A stretch of DNA of 64,000 nucleotides from Ralstonia sp. UBA689. Its GTDB lineage: Bacteria > Pseudomonadota > Gammaproteobacteria > Burkholderiales > Burkholderiaceae. Numbering within the stretch: the first letter of the stretch is position 1; every line of letters starts with the position of its first letter. Position numbers and translations under genes: made by a program. This document shows positions 16,666-24,577 of this stretch, piece by piece. The notes beneath the pieces are model-generated. The model was not told the origin of the DNA and did not search any database. It worked only from the letters and a program-made list of their open reading frames with translations. The stretch is taken from positions 62,001-126,000 of the forward strand of contig NZ_DBMV01000045.1 of the NCBI RefSeq assembly GCF_002298975.1. Direction: 5' to 3'.

Positions 16666-17457
16666 ATGACCGCGCCTGCTTCCACGCTTGCTCACGCGCA
16701 AACGCTTTCCGCCGAGCAACAAGCCTTCTTCAACGAATACGGCTACCTCGTGCTGCGTGGCCTCGCAAGTCAGCAGGAGTGCGCCACCCTGCTGGCCGCC
16801 GCGCAGGACGCCCTGGCGCGTGCGGTGCCGCCGGTAGAGCTGGAAGCCGATGTCGGCTATGCCGGCGCGCCCGCCTCGCGCGAGGCCGAGGGGGGCCACA
16901 CCGTGCGCCGGCTGCTCGACGCCGATTCGCGCGGCACGCCCTATACGGAATGGGCGCGCACTGCGCGCGTTGCCGGGCCGATCGCGCAACTGCTAGGCGG
17001 GCCGGTGCACCTATCGCTCGCGCACCACAACTGCGTCATGACCAAGCATCCGGCCTTCGGCACGGCCACGCACTGGCACCGCGACAGCCGCTACTGGTCG
17101 TTCGCGCGCAACGAGCTGGTGTCGTCGTGGCTGGCGCTGGTGGAAGAGACCGTCGACAACGGCTGCCTGTGGGTCATCCCCGGCAGCCACAAGCTTAACC
17201 TGCCCGCCCAGCGTTTTGACGCGAAGCTTTTCCTGCGGCAGGACCTGCCCGAGAACCTCGAACTGATCGATACCGCGCGCCCCGTGCCGCTGATGCCCGG
17301 CGACGTGTTGCTCTTTCACTGCAACACCTTCCATGCGGCGCGTGCCAACCAGACCGGCGCGGTCAAGTTCTCGGCCGTGTTCACGTATTACGGCCCGGGC
17401 AACCACCCGTTGCCGGGCACGCGATCGTCTGCGCGGCCCGATCCGCTGGTCGGCTGA
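16666..17457 (+). CDS. Phytanoyl-CoA dioxygenase family protein
   Basis: The 263-residue protein fits the PhyH family of Fe(II)/2-oxoglutarate oxygenases: FFNEYGYLVLRGL near 20, the metal facial triad in THWHRDSRYW (His-x-Asp) near 130 and the distal His in CNTFHAARAN near 225, with the 2-oxoglutarate-binding Arg beyond it. VIPGSHKLN is the typical family motif. Members hydroxylate diverse small molecules; the substrate is unknown. The start at 16666 begins the family-like sequence; the in-frame extension upstream looks like non-coding DNA. Confidence 0.85.
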   Translation: MTAPASTLAHAQTLSAEQQAFFNEYGYLVLRGLASQQECATLLAAAQDALARAVPPVELEADVGYAGAPASREAEGGHTVRRLLDADSRGTPYTEWARTARVAGPIAQLLGGPVHLSLAHHNCVMTKHPAFGTATHWHRDSRYWSFARNELVSSWLALVEETVDNGCLWVIPGSHKLNLPAQRFDAKLFLRQDLPENLELIDTARPVPLMPGDVLLFHCNTFHAARANQTGAVKFSAVFTYYGPGNHPLPGTRSSARPDPLVG

Positions 17458-17576
17458 GGCGTGGGGGGATGTCTTCAACGTTTGCCTTCCCCCACTTGTA
17501 GGTGCATGGCGGACAGATTTGTGCCAAGTGCCTTTGCTAAGGTGGACCTCCAACAACCATGAACGGGGGAAACACC

Positions 17577-17795
17577 ATGCCGATTCAGGAAGTGACACAC
17601 GGCGCGCACGTCATTCTGATCGATCCACTGCAGCGTGACGACCGCCGTTGGACGGCACGTTTTCAGGTGTGCCGGGCCGGCAGCGTCGTGTGTGACTGGG
17701 AAGATGTCGAGATGCCCGAGGGCTTCATCTCTGCCCAGCTTGCCTTGAGCGCCAGCGTTTTGCTGGCCGAGCACCGCCTCTCCAGCCTGTCGTAA
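17577..17795 (+). CDS. Small hypothetical protein
   Basis: A 72-residue protein starts at MPIQEV with GGGGGA seven bases upstream; an alternative ATG six codons earlier (17559) has a worse site. It has a compact mixed composition (VILIDPLQRDDRRWTARFQV, then a helix ALSASVLLAEHRL) with no signal peptide or membrane segment. I do not recognise the family. A well-formed terminator right after the stop supports it being a real transcript. Confidence 0.65.
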   Translation: MPIQEVTHGAHVILIDPLQRDDRRWTARFQVCRAGSVVCDWEDVEMPEGFISAQLALSASVLLAEHRLSSLS

Positions 17796-17798
17796 GAG

Positions 17799-17827
17799 AA
17801 ACGCCCGTCACGCAACGGGCGTTTTTG
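17799..17827 (+). terminator. Intrinsic terminator after small hypothetical gene
   Basis: Ten-base stem AAACGCCCGT / ACGGGCGTTT with a six-base loop, ending in TTTTT. It begins four bases after the stop codon of the 72-residue gene. Confidence 0.9.
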
Positions 17828-18011
17828 CACGCACTTTTGGGCCGCTGGACCGCAGTTGGCGTGATTCCTTGGCGTGATCCGTTCGCCGCGTGCCAATGAC
17901 CATCCACACCCCGCAGTCTGCACTTCGTCGCACCCTGGGCGACAGCCCCGACTTGCCTGCCTAGACTGCCTCCTGACCGCCGGCCATTGTCCGGCCACCC
18001 AGGAGACCTCC

Positions 18012-18461
18012 ATGACTGCAGTGTTCCCGATGCCGCTGATGTTCCGCATGGGCGCCGCGCTGGCATTAATGCTGGCTGCAGCCGGCGCATCCGCCGCCAC
18101 GCTCACCGTTGTCATTGAAGGTGGGCAGGGCCGCCAGGGCGCAATGCGCGCCGCCATGTTCCGTGACGTCGCCGGCTGGCTCAAGCCAGATACGGCCATC
18201 CGCGCCGACATTGCCGCGCTCGACAGCGTGTCGGGCACCAGCGTCACCTTCGTCTACCCGGACTTGCCGCCGGGACGCTATGCGCTGTCGGTCTTCCACG
18301 ATGCCAACAGCGACGGCAAGCTCGGCACCAACCCAGCCGGCATTCCCATCGAGCCCTACGGCTTCAGCCGCGATGCGCGAGGCCGATTTGGCCCACCGTC
18401 GTTCGACGATGCGGCCATCGACGTGCAAGGCGACCAGCGCGTGACCATCCACCTGCATTGA
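18012..18461 (+). CDS. Exported DUF2141 protein
   Basis: The 149-residue protein has a signal peptide (cleavage likely after GASA, residue about 28) and then the DUF2141 domain: LTVVIEGGQGRQGAMRAAMF, FVYPDLPPGRYALSVFHDANSDGKLGTN in pieces, and the C-terminal EPYGFSRDARGRFGPPSFDDAAI. The calcium-loop-like DANSDGKLGTN is typical. DUF2141 proteins are periplasmic or secreted with no established role, often beside carotenoid or membrane-associated enzymes, as here: the carotenoid oxygenase gene starts 14 bases downstream. Confidence 0.85.
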   Translation: MTAVFPMPLMFRMGAALALMLAAAGASAATLTVVIEGGQGRQGAMRAAMFRDVAGWLKPDTAIRADIAALDSVSGTSVTFVYPDLPPGRYALSVFHDANSDGKLGTNPAGIPIEPYGFSRDARGRFGPPSFDDAAIDVQGDQRVTIHLH

Positions 18462-18475
18462 TACCGGGGCCTGCC

Positions 18476-20002
18476 ATGCAACGCCGATCTTTCCTCGCGG
18501 CACTGGGCGCCGCACCGTTTGGCCTGACGCTGCGTGATGTGATGGCGGCGGAGGTCGCCCAAGACCCGTGGGCTGCCGGGTTTGCCGCGGCACGCGCGCA
18601 GCACCCGTGGCTGGCGGGCTATCAGGGCATCAGTGGCGACATGCCGACCAGCGCGCTCAAGGTGGAAGGCACCTTCCCGCCCGCACTGCGCGGTACGTTC
18701 TACCGCAACGGCCCGGCGCGCCACGAGATCGGCGGCGTGCGTTACCACCACCTGTTCGATGGCGACGGCATGATCCAGCGCTACGACATCAGTGGCCACG
18801 GTGCCATGCATCGTGGCGTATTCGTGCGTACCGACAAGTTCATCGCCGACACCGTCGCCGGCAAGCCGTTGCGCGCCGCCTTCGGCACCGCCAACCCGGA
18901 CATGGAACCGGTCAGCTCGCCCGACAGCATCAACGTTGCCAACACCAGCCTCGTGATGCATGGCGACGAGATGCTGGCGCTATGGGAAGGCGGGTCGGCC
19001 ACGCGCGTCGATCCTGATTCGCTGCGTACGCTGGGCGTGCAGACCTGGCGTGATGATTACAAGGGCATGCCGTTCTCCGCCCATCCCAAGGTGGAAGCCG
19101 ACGGCACGCTGTGGAATTTTGGCGTGAGCAGCGCGGCGGGTTTGCTGACCATTTACTGCGTGGGTGCTGGCGGCGCGCTCAAGCGTGTGCAATCGGTGCA
19201 GGTGCCGGACATTGCGATGGTGCACGACTTTGCCGTGACGCAGCGGCATCTGGTGTTCCTGCTGCCGTCGTTCATCTACGACGCAGAGCGCTCCCGCGCC
19301 GGCATGTCGTACCTTGATGCGCATGTGTGGCGGCCCGAACTGGGCATGCGCGTGCTGGTACTCGACAAGGACGACGCCACCCGCATGCGCTGGCTGCAGT
19401 TGCCGGTCGGTTTCGTGTTCCACCTTGGCAATGCGTGGTCGTCACCGGATGGGCAGGAAATCCACCTCGACTACGTGCGTTCCGACGACGCCACCATCGT
19501 CACCACCACGCTGCGCGAACTGATGCGCGGGCAAATTCGACCGGCGCCCGGTGCGCGACTCACGCAACTGCATCTGAACCTGCGCACGGGCCGCGCCGAG
19601 CAGGTCACCACGGAACATGTGGCGGAGTTTCCGAAGATCGACACACGCCGCACTGCGCTGCGCCATCGCACGCTGTTCACCGTCGCCCATACTGCGCCGG
19701 CAGGCGGTGCGCACGCGCTGGCTGGTTTTGACACGATCATGCGTTTCGATACGGACTCGGGTCAGGTGCAGCAATACCGGTTCGGGCACCGCGCGCTGGT
19801 GGAAGAACACGTGTTCGTACCGGCCTCGGCCAGCGCCCGCGAAGGCGACGGCTGGCTGATCGGCACGGTGTTCGATGTGGATGCCGGCTGCACGAAGTTG
19901 ACGGCGTTCGACGCGCGCAATGTGTCAGCCGGGCCAGTGGCCGTGGCGAGCCTGAACGGCGTGGCGCCACTCGGCTTGCACGGGTTGTTTCGTTCGGCTT
20001 AG
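18476..20002 (+). CDS. Carotenoid oxygenase family protein
   Basis: The 508-residue protein belongs to the RPE65/carotenoid cleavage dioxygenase family. It starts MQRRSFLAALGAAPF, a twin-arginine-like leader (RRSFLA) ending near residue 26, so export by Tat is possible and unusual for the family. The seven-bladed propeller motifs are present: LRGTFYRNGPARHE, HHLFDGDGMIQRY with an iron-ligand region, FSAHPKVEADGTLWNFG, MVHDFAVTQRHLVF, and FHLGNAW, with the last His ligand at the C-terminus (LGLHGLF). The four His ligands therefore seem intact. Translational partner of the DUF2141 gene. Confidence 0.87.
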   Translation: MQRRSFLAALGAAPFGLTLRDVMAAEVAQDPWAAGFAAARAQHPWLAGYQGISGDMPTSALKVEGTFPPALRGTFYRNGPARHEIGGVRYHHLFDGDGMIQRYDISGHGAMHRGVFVRTDKFIADTVAGKPLRAAFGTANPDMEPVSSPDSINVANTSLVMHGDEMLALWEGGSATRVDPDSLRTLGVQTWRDDYKGMPFSAHPKVEADGTLWNFGVSSAAGLLTIYCVGAGGALKRVQSVQVPDIAMVHDFAVTQRHLVFLLPSFIYDAERSRAGMSYLDAHVWRPELGMRVLVLDKDDATRMRWLQLPVGFVFHLGNAWSSPDGQEIHLDYVRSDDATIVTTTLRELMRGQIRPAPGARLTQLHLNLRTGRAEQVTTEHVAEFPKIDTRRTALRHRTLFTVAHTAPAGGAHALAGFDTIMRFDTDSGQVQQYRFGHRALVEEHVFVPASASAREGDGWLIGTVFDVDAGCTKLTAFDARNVSAGPVAVASLNGVAPLGLHGLFRSA

Positions 20003-20080
20003 AACCCGTTCACGATCGACCGGAAATCGCCTGACGCCAACGCCTGCGTCCAGATGGTTTGGCCTTTGACTTTCCTGCCC

Positions 20081-20260
20081 TATGCGGCGCCTTGAATTTC
20101 TGTCGCAAGGAGGAAAAAGGAAGGGAAACTGTCTGAGCGCAGCGAGTTTTTCCCTTCCCCTCCTTGCGACAGAAATTCAAGGAGGGGGTCGCCGCATCGG
20201 GCGCGCCTTTCTTTGCTGACTTTCTTTGGCAAGACAAAGAAAGTGAGTCAGCCCCGGCAG
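20081..20260. repeat. Composite intergenic inverted-repeat element
   Basis: A perfect 22-bp inverted repeat (20091-20112 and 20160-20181; arm begins CTTGAATTTCTGTCGC) encloses a second, looser pairing (GGAAGGGAAACT against GTTTTTCCCTTCC). Outside it, GCCCTATGCGGCG and CGCCGCATCGGGC extend the symmetry with an interruption. A second dyad follows: GCTGACTTTCTTTG (20215-20228) and CAAAGAAA...GTCAGC (20235-20252). The TTTCTTTG/CAAAGAAA core is a motif I know from many betaproteobacterial intergenic repeats. The 75-codon open frame on the minus strand here (20010-20237) is a by-product of the repeat. Confidence 0.75.
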
Positions 20261-20328
20261 GGGATGAAACCGGGGATGCTCCGACAACGTCAACGCATTA
20301 ACGTGATCACGTGCTGAGGTGCCGACGT

Positions 20329-21810
20329 TCAACGGAACGCCGGCTCGTCAAAGCTGCGCAGCTTGCGCGAATGCAAGGCTTCGACACCGTTCTCTCGCAG
20401 CAGCCGCACGGTCTCCATGCCGATCGCCAAGTGCTGGCTCACACGCTGGCGATAGAACAGGTTGGCCATGCCGCGCAACTTCAACTCGCCGTGCAGCGGC
20501 TTGTCCGACACGCACAGCAGCGTGCCATAGGGCACGCGTAGGCGGAAGCCGTTGGCGGCGATCGTCGCGCTTTCCATGTCGATGGCAATGGCGCGCGACT
20601 GGTTGAAGCGCGTGTACAGCGCCTGGTACTTCAGCTCCCAGTTGCGGTCGTCGGTGGAAACCACCGTGCCGGTACGCATGCGCGATTTCATGTCGGCGCC
20701 GGAGAGCCCCGTGATGCGCGCCACGGCCTCTTGCAGCGCCACCTGGATTTCGGCAATCGGCGGCACCGGCACCCAGGGCGGCAGGTCCTGGTCGAGCACG
20801 TGGTCGTCGCGCACATAGGCGTGGGCGAGCACGTAGTCGCCCAACTGCTGCGAGCGACGCAGGCCGCCGCAGTGGCCGATCATCATCCAGCAGTGCGGGC
20901 GCAGCACGGCCAAGTGGTCGGTGATGGTCTTGGCGTTGGACGGGCCCACGCCGATGTTGACCAGCGTCACGCCCAGGCGGTCGTCGCGCACCAGGTGATA
21001 GGCGGGCATCTGAGGCAGGCCCTTGATGCGGTGCGAATCGTCCGGCGCCGGCGTGCCGAGTTCGTGCATGGTGTCGCCGGGCTCGATAAAGCGGACGTAG
21101 CCCTCGTCGTTACCGTCTTCCATGAGCTTGCGGCCGAGGGCGGCAAACTCGTCGACATAGCGCTGATAGTTGGTGAACAGCACGAAGCGCTGGAAGTGTT
21201 TCGGGTGGGTGGCGGTGTAGTGGTACAGCCGCTGCAGGGCCAGGTCGACCCGCTCGGCGGTGAACATCGACAGCGGTTGCGGTTCGTCGTCCGCCAGGTG
21301 GTAGGTGCCGTTGGCGATGGAATCGTCGATCTGCGCGAGGTCGGGCAGCGTGAACGCGCCGCCGAGTGCGCGCGCCTGTTCGGGCGTGATGTCCACCGTG
21401 GACGCCTCCACCACAAAGGGCAGCGGGATCGGCCGGTTGCTCACGCCGACCACCACGGGGCTGTTGTGGTAGTGCAGCAGGCGCTCGATCTGCCCGCGGT
21501 AGTACTCGCGGAAGAGATCCGGCCGCGTGAGCGTGGTGCCGTACACGCCGGGATATGCCACCGTGCCCCACGCCGGCCGCGCGTCGCTCACGAGCGTTTT
21601 CGGGTCGACGGTGATGCCGAGATACGGGTAGCAGGCGGAAGCGTCGTCGCTGCAATCCTCGCCACGCGCGAAGGCGTGGAAGCGCTCGCGGATGGTCTGC
21701 GCGGAGCGCTCGTAGATGGCGGTGATGCGCTCGACGGCACTGTTGGCGTCGGTGCAGATTGCCAGGTCGTGCGCGGGATAGAGATGGGCGGTGGCGCGGG
21801 TATCGGTCAT
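20329..21810 (-). CDS. amn: AMP nucleosidase
   Basis: The 493-residue protein starts at MTDTRATAHLYPAHD (ATG 21810); length matches E. coli Amn (484). It has the N-terminal AMP nucleosidase domain (about 1-180: FREYYRGQIERLL, VVVGVSNRPIPLPFV) and the C-terminal nucleoside phosphorylase-like domain with VNIGVGPSNAKTITDHLAVLRPHCWMMIGHCGGL in segments, IDMESATIAANG and LLCVSDKPLHGELK. The enzyme hydrolyses AMP to adenine and ribose 5-phosphate and controls the adenylate pool. It lies 47 bases after the ABC permease gene on the same strand and may be cotranscribed. Confidence 0.93.
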   Translation of the reverse strand: MTDTRATAHLYPAHDLAICTDANSAVERITAIYERSAQTIRERFHAFARGEDCSDDASACYPYLGITVDPKTLVSDARPAWGTVAYPGVYGTTLTRPDLFREYYRGQIERLLHYHNSPVVVGVSNRPIPLPFVVEASTVDITPEQARALGGAFTLPDLAQIDDSIANGTYHLADDEPQPLSMFTAERVDLALQRLYHYTATHPKHFQRFVLFTNYQRYVDEFAALGRKLMEDGNDEGYVRFIEPGDTMHELGTPAPDDSHRIKGLPQMPAYHLVRDDRLGVTLVNIGVGPSNAKTITDHLAVLRPHCWMMIGHCGGLRRSQQLGDYVLAHAYVRDDHVLDQDLPPWVPVPPIAEIQVALQEAVARITGLSGADMKSRMRTGTVVSTDDRNWELKYQALYTRFNQSRAIAIDMESATIAANGFRLRVPYGTLLCVSDKPLHGELKLRGMANLFYRQRVSQHLAIGMETVRLLRENGVEALHSRKLRSFDEPAFR

Positions 21811-21857
21811 GTATTTGATGATACCGGCGTTTTGTGAACGCAAGATAGCGGTGTGGC

Positions 21858-22619
21858 TTACGTCACCGCATCCGAAATGGGGCGTGCACGCCAGCGCACG
21901 AAGCGCTTCCAGGTCGACATTTGGACCGGCTGTGCCGCAGATGCGCGCAGCCATTTGGGCAGCGCTTCGATACCGCTGCACAGCAGGAAATACAGCGCCG
22001 CCACGGCGCCGAACACTTCGGCCGGATACGCCACCGTGCGGCTGTTGACCTGGCTGGCGGCGGTGGACAGTTCCACCACGCCCACGATATAGGCCAGCGA
22101 GGTGTCCTTGACCGTTGATACCCACTGGTTGGCCAGCGATGGCAGCATGATGCGCCACGCTTGCGGCAGCACGATGGTCAGCAGGGCCTGAGCAGGCTGC
22201 ATACCGAGCGCCAGTGCCGCGTTGCGCTGACCTACGCCAACCGCGCGCAAGCCGGCCTCCATACTCTGCGCGATATAAGAGGCGCCCACGGCGGCCAGCG
22301 CTGTGACAACCGTGGCGGTTTCCGGCACCGCCACACCCAGCGCCATCGGGATCAGGAAGTACGCCCAGAACATCAGCATCAGCACGGGAATGGCACGCAA
22401 CGTGGCGAGTACGCCGCGCAGTGCGCGCGCCAGCCAGTGCAGTTGTGGCGCAGCGTCGAGCCGATCCAGCACCAGCGCGCAACCGACGCCCGCTGCCGTC
22501 GCGGCCGCACATGCCAGCAGCGCCATCCACAGTGTGAGCGCCGCACCCGACAGTGGCCCGTTCGGATACGGCCCGACCAGCAGGTAGCGCAGATGCAGAA
22601 GCAGGGCTTCGGCCGTCAT
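21858..22619 (-). CDS. Amino acid ABC transporter permease
   Basis: The 253-residue inner-membrane protein has about five transmembrane segments and the binding-protein-dependent permease signature: ASYIAQSMEAGLRAVGVGQRNAALALGMQPAQALLTIVLPQA (the EAA loop, about 130-172). It is of the polar amino acid (HisM/GlnP) type. The start ATG overlaps the stop of the upstream permease by four bases (ATGA at 22616-22619), showing translational coupling. Together with the other two subunits it forms an importer, but no ATPase gene is found in the cluster. Confidence 0.87.
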   Translation of the reverse strand: MTAEALLLHLRYLLVGPYPNGPLSGAALTLWMALLACAAATAAGVGCALVLDRLDAAPQLHWLARALRGVLATLRAIPVLMLMFWAYFLIPMALGVAVPETATVVTALAAVGASYIAQSMEAGLRAVGVGQRNAALALGMQPAQALLTIVLPQAWRIMLPSLANQWVSTVKDTSLAYIVGVVELSTAASQVNSRTVAYPAEVFGAVAALYFLLCSGIEALPKWLRASAAQPVQMSTWKRFVRWRARPISDAVT

Positions 22620-23386
22620 GCCAGCGTTCCAGCCGTGGCAACCTGCGATGTGGCCACCCACCCGAGTTGCCGCAACACCATCGGCGCAGCCCATTGCAGC
22701 AGCAGGATTACGGCTGCGTAGAGCACCGTTGCCACGGCAAAGGCCTGGAAGGCGAGCAGCGTGTCGGTCTCCACTTGGCGCGCGCTGTAGGACAGCTCCG
22801 CCAGCCCGATGCCCATGGCCAGCGAGGTGTTCTTGATGGTGTTGGCGCATTGCCCCAGGAGCGGCAGCGCCGACACGCGCAGCGCCTGCGGCAGCACCAC
22901 GCGCAGGAAGGCCGCATGCGGCGTGAAGCCGAGTGACAGGGCCGCCTCGCGCTGCCCGCGCGGAACGGCCCGGATACCGGCGCGCAGTTCCTCCGAGATG
23001 AAGGCGCCCGCATACAGTGCAATACCGAAGGCAGCCGCCAGGAATTCGAACGACGGCGCGGGCACCCGCCAGCCACCCAGCGCGACACCGCTCCATCCCG
23101 TGATGCTGCCGACCACATCCTCGCCCAGGAGCTGCGCCGCGCCGAAGTACCAGAAGAAGAGTTGCACCAGCAGCGGCGTCTTGCGCAGGAAGGCGACCAG
23201 ACCGCGTGCCGGCAGATGCAGCCAGGGTTGGCCGCTGGCACGCAGCGCGGTCAGCAGCAGCCCAATGGCGAGCCCGCCGGCAATGGCCGCTGCCGACACC
23301 AGCAGCGTCATCCCGAAGCCCTCCAGCATCCAGCCGAGGTAACGTGGCGGCAGGGGCTGGAGGAAGTTCGGCAGGCTCAGACTCAC
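22616..23386 (-). CDS. Amino acid ABC transporter permease
   Basis: The 256-residue protein is the second permease of the importer. It carries TLLVSAAAIAGGLAIGLLLTALRAS at the N-terminus, LVAFLRKTPLLVQLFFWYFG near 65-84 (typical of polar amino acid permeases) and the EAA loop AGAFISEELRAGIRAVPRGQREAALSLGFTP near 126-156. The gene overlaps both neighbours by four bases, so all three subunits are coupled. Substrate specificity cannot be read from the permeases. Confidence 0.88.
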   Translation of the reverse strand: MSLSLPNFLQPLPPRYLGWMLEGFGMTLLVSAAAIAGGLAIGLLLTALRASGQPWLHLPARGLVAFLRKTPLLVQLFFWYFGAAQLLGEDVVGSITGWSGVALGGWRVPAPSFEFLAAAFGIALYAGAFISEELRAGIRAVPRGQREAALSLGFTPHAAFLRVVLPQALRVSALPLLGQCANTIKNTSLAMGIGLAELSYSARQVETDTLLAFQAFAVATVLYAAVILLLQWAAPMVLRQLGWVATSQVATAGTLA

Positions 23387-24258
23387 TTGGTACTGCCGAT
23401 GATGAAGTCGCGCGGCAGCGGGGCGGCGCTCTTCGGGCCGAACCAGCGGTCGTAGATGCGGGCGGCCGTGCCGTCTTTCTCCAGGCCCTGCAGAATCTGA
23501 TCGACGGTGGCCGTCAGTTGCGTCTCGCCCTTGGGCACGCCGATCCCCATGGTCTCGCGCGTGAGCACGAACGGCGAGATCTCCAGTTCGTTGCGGTTCG
23601 GCAGCGTGGCCAGTAGCGCGCCGAGCTTGGCGCCGTCCTGCGCGAAAGCCTGGATGGCGCCGCTGCGCAGTGCGGTGAGCGCCAGCGGGGAATCGTCATA
23701 CGCAATCACGCGGGCGGTGGGGTAGCCCTCGCGCAGGGTGGTTTCCTGCGTGGTGCCCTTGTCCACGCCCAGGCGGATGCCGTCTTTCTTCAGGTCGTCC
23801 GGCTGCTTGAGGAAGCCCTTCTTGGCGATGAACTGCAGGCCGCTGGCGAAGTACGGCGTGCTGAAGTCGATCTGCTTCTTGCGCTCGTCGGTGATGGTGA
23901 AGTTGGCGGCAATGATGTCGACCTTGCCCGAGGTGAGCAGCGGCACGCGGTTGGCCGGGTTGGTGGCGCGCAGTTCCAGCTTTACGCCCAGCTTCTTGGC
24001 GATCTCCCGCGCGTAATCGACGTCCAGGCCCACCGGCTGGCCGGTCTTGGCGTCGGCATAGCCGAACGGCGGGTTGGCGTCGAACACGCCCACGCGCAAC
24101 ACGCCGGCTTTGCGGATGTCGTCCAGCCGGTCGGCCCGGGCAGCCGGTGCGTGCAGTACCGCAACCGCCAGCGCCGCTCCGATGACCACGCCCACCGCCT
24201 GGCGCGATGCGCGGGCCAGACCCCGCAACGAGAAGAATCCCGAGAATCCTGCCTGCAT
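23383..24258 (-). CDS. Periplasmic amino acid-binding protein of ABC transporter
   Basis: The 291-residue protein has a signal peptide (cleavage after PAARA, about residue 42) followed by a bacterial extracellular solute-binding domain, family 3: LDDIRKAGVLRVGVFDANPPFGYAD, GLDVDYAREIAKKLGVKLEL, IIAANFTITDERKKQIDFSTPYF. An Arg and Asp typical for alpha-amino group binding are in the expected segments. The start at 24258 has AGGGGG upstream; longer frames lack a signal-like N-terminus. First gene of the importer operon. Confidence 0.9.
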   Translation of the reverse strand: MQAGFSGFFSLRGLARASRQAVGVVIGAALAVAVLHAPAARADRLDDIRKAGVLRVGVFDANPPFGYADAKTGQPVGLDVDYAREIAKKLGVKLELRATNPANRVPLLTSGKVDIIAANFTITDERKKQIDFSTPYFASGLQFIAKKGFLKQPDDLKKDGIRLGVDKGTTQETTLREGYPTARVIAYDDSPLALTALRSGAIQAFAQDGAKLGALLATLPNRNELEISPFVLTRETMGIGVPKGETQLTATVDQILQGLEKDGTAARIYDRWFGPKSAAPLPRDFIIGSTK

Positions 24259-24432
24259 GACAACCCCCTGAAGATTTTGAGGGGTCCAAGCGTAGGGTGG
24301 ATGCTGCGCCGCGCAAACGAATTCGTTGGCAGATCGATATGCGTGCTGCACCGCTGCGCATCATTGCCGGAAGCATCCAGCCCGCATGGGGCTTCAGTTT
24401 TTACATTTGACGCCGATACGGTCTGACAGGTG

Positions 24433-24478
24433 ATCGGGTACGCACCAAGCGTTTTGCCCACGGAAAAACGTACCCGAT
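24433..24478. repeat. 10-bp inverted repeat upstream of diguanylate cyclase gene
   Basis: ATCGGGTACG (24433-24442) and CGTACCCGAT (24469-24478) are perfect arms around 26 bases. Inside, CGTTTT and AAAACG can form a competing small hairpin that shares two bases with the right arm. It lies 100 bases before the cyclase start, in the 319-base gap between divergent genes; it may be an operator or a leader RNA fold. Nothing else stands out in that gap. Confidence 0.5.
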
Positions 24479-24577
24479 ACACTGGCAAAAACGACACACA
24501 GACGGGGAGTGCAACGTGGATCAACCGGCTGACGACACCAGCCGCCGGCATCGCCGCGCTCGCGTGGAGTGCGGATC

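Noticed and set aside
20010..20237. 75-codon open frame on the minus strand
   Set aside because: It lies wholly within the inverted-repeat element; its sequence is dictated by the repeat and it has no ribosome-binding site.
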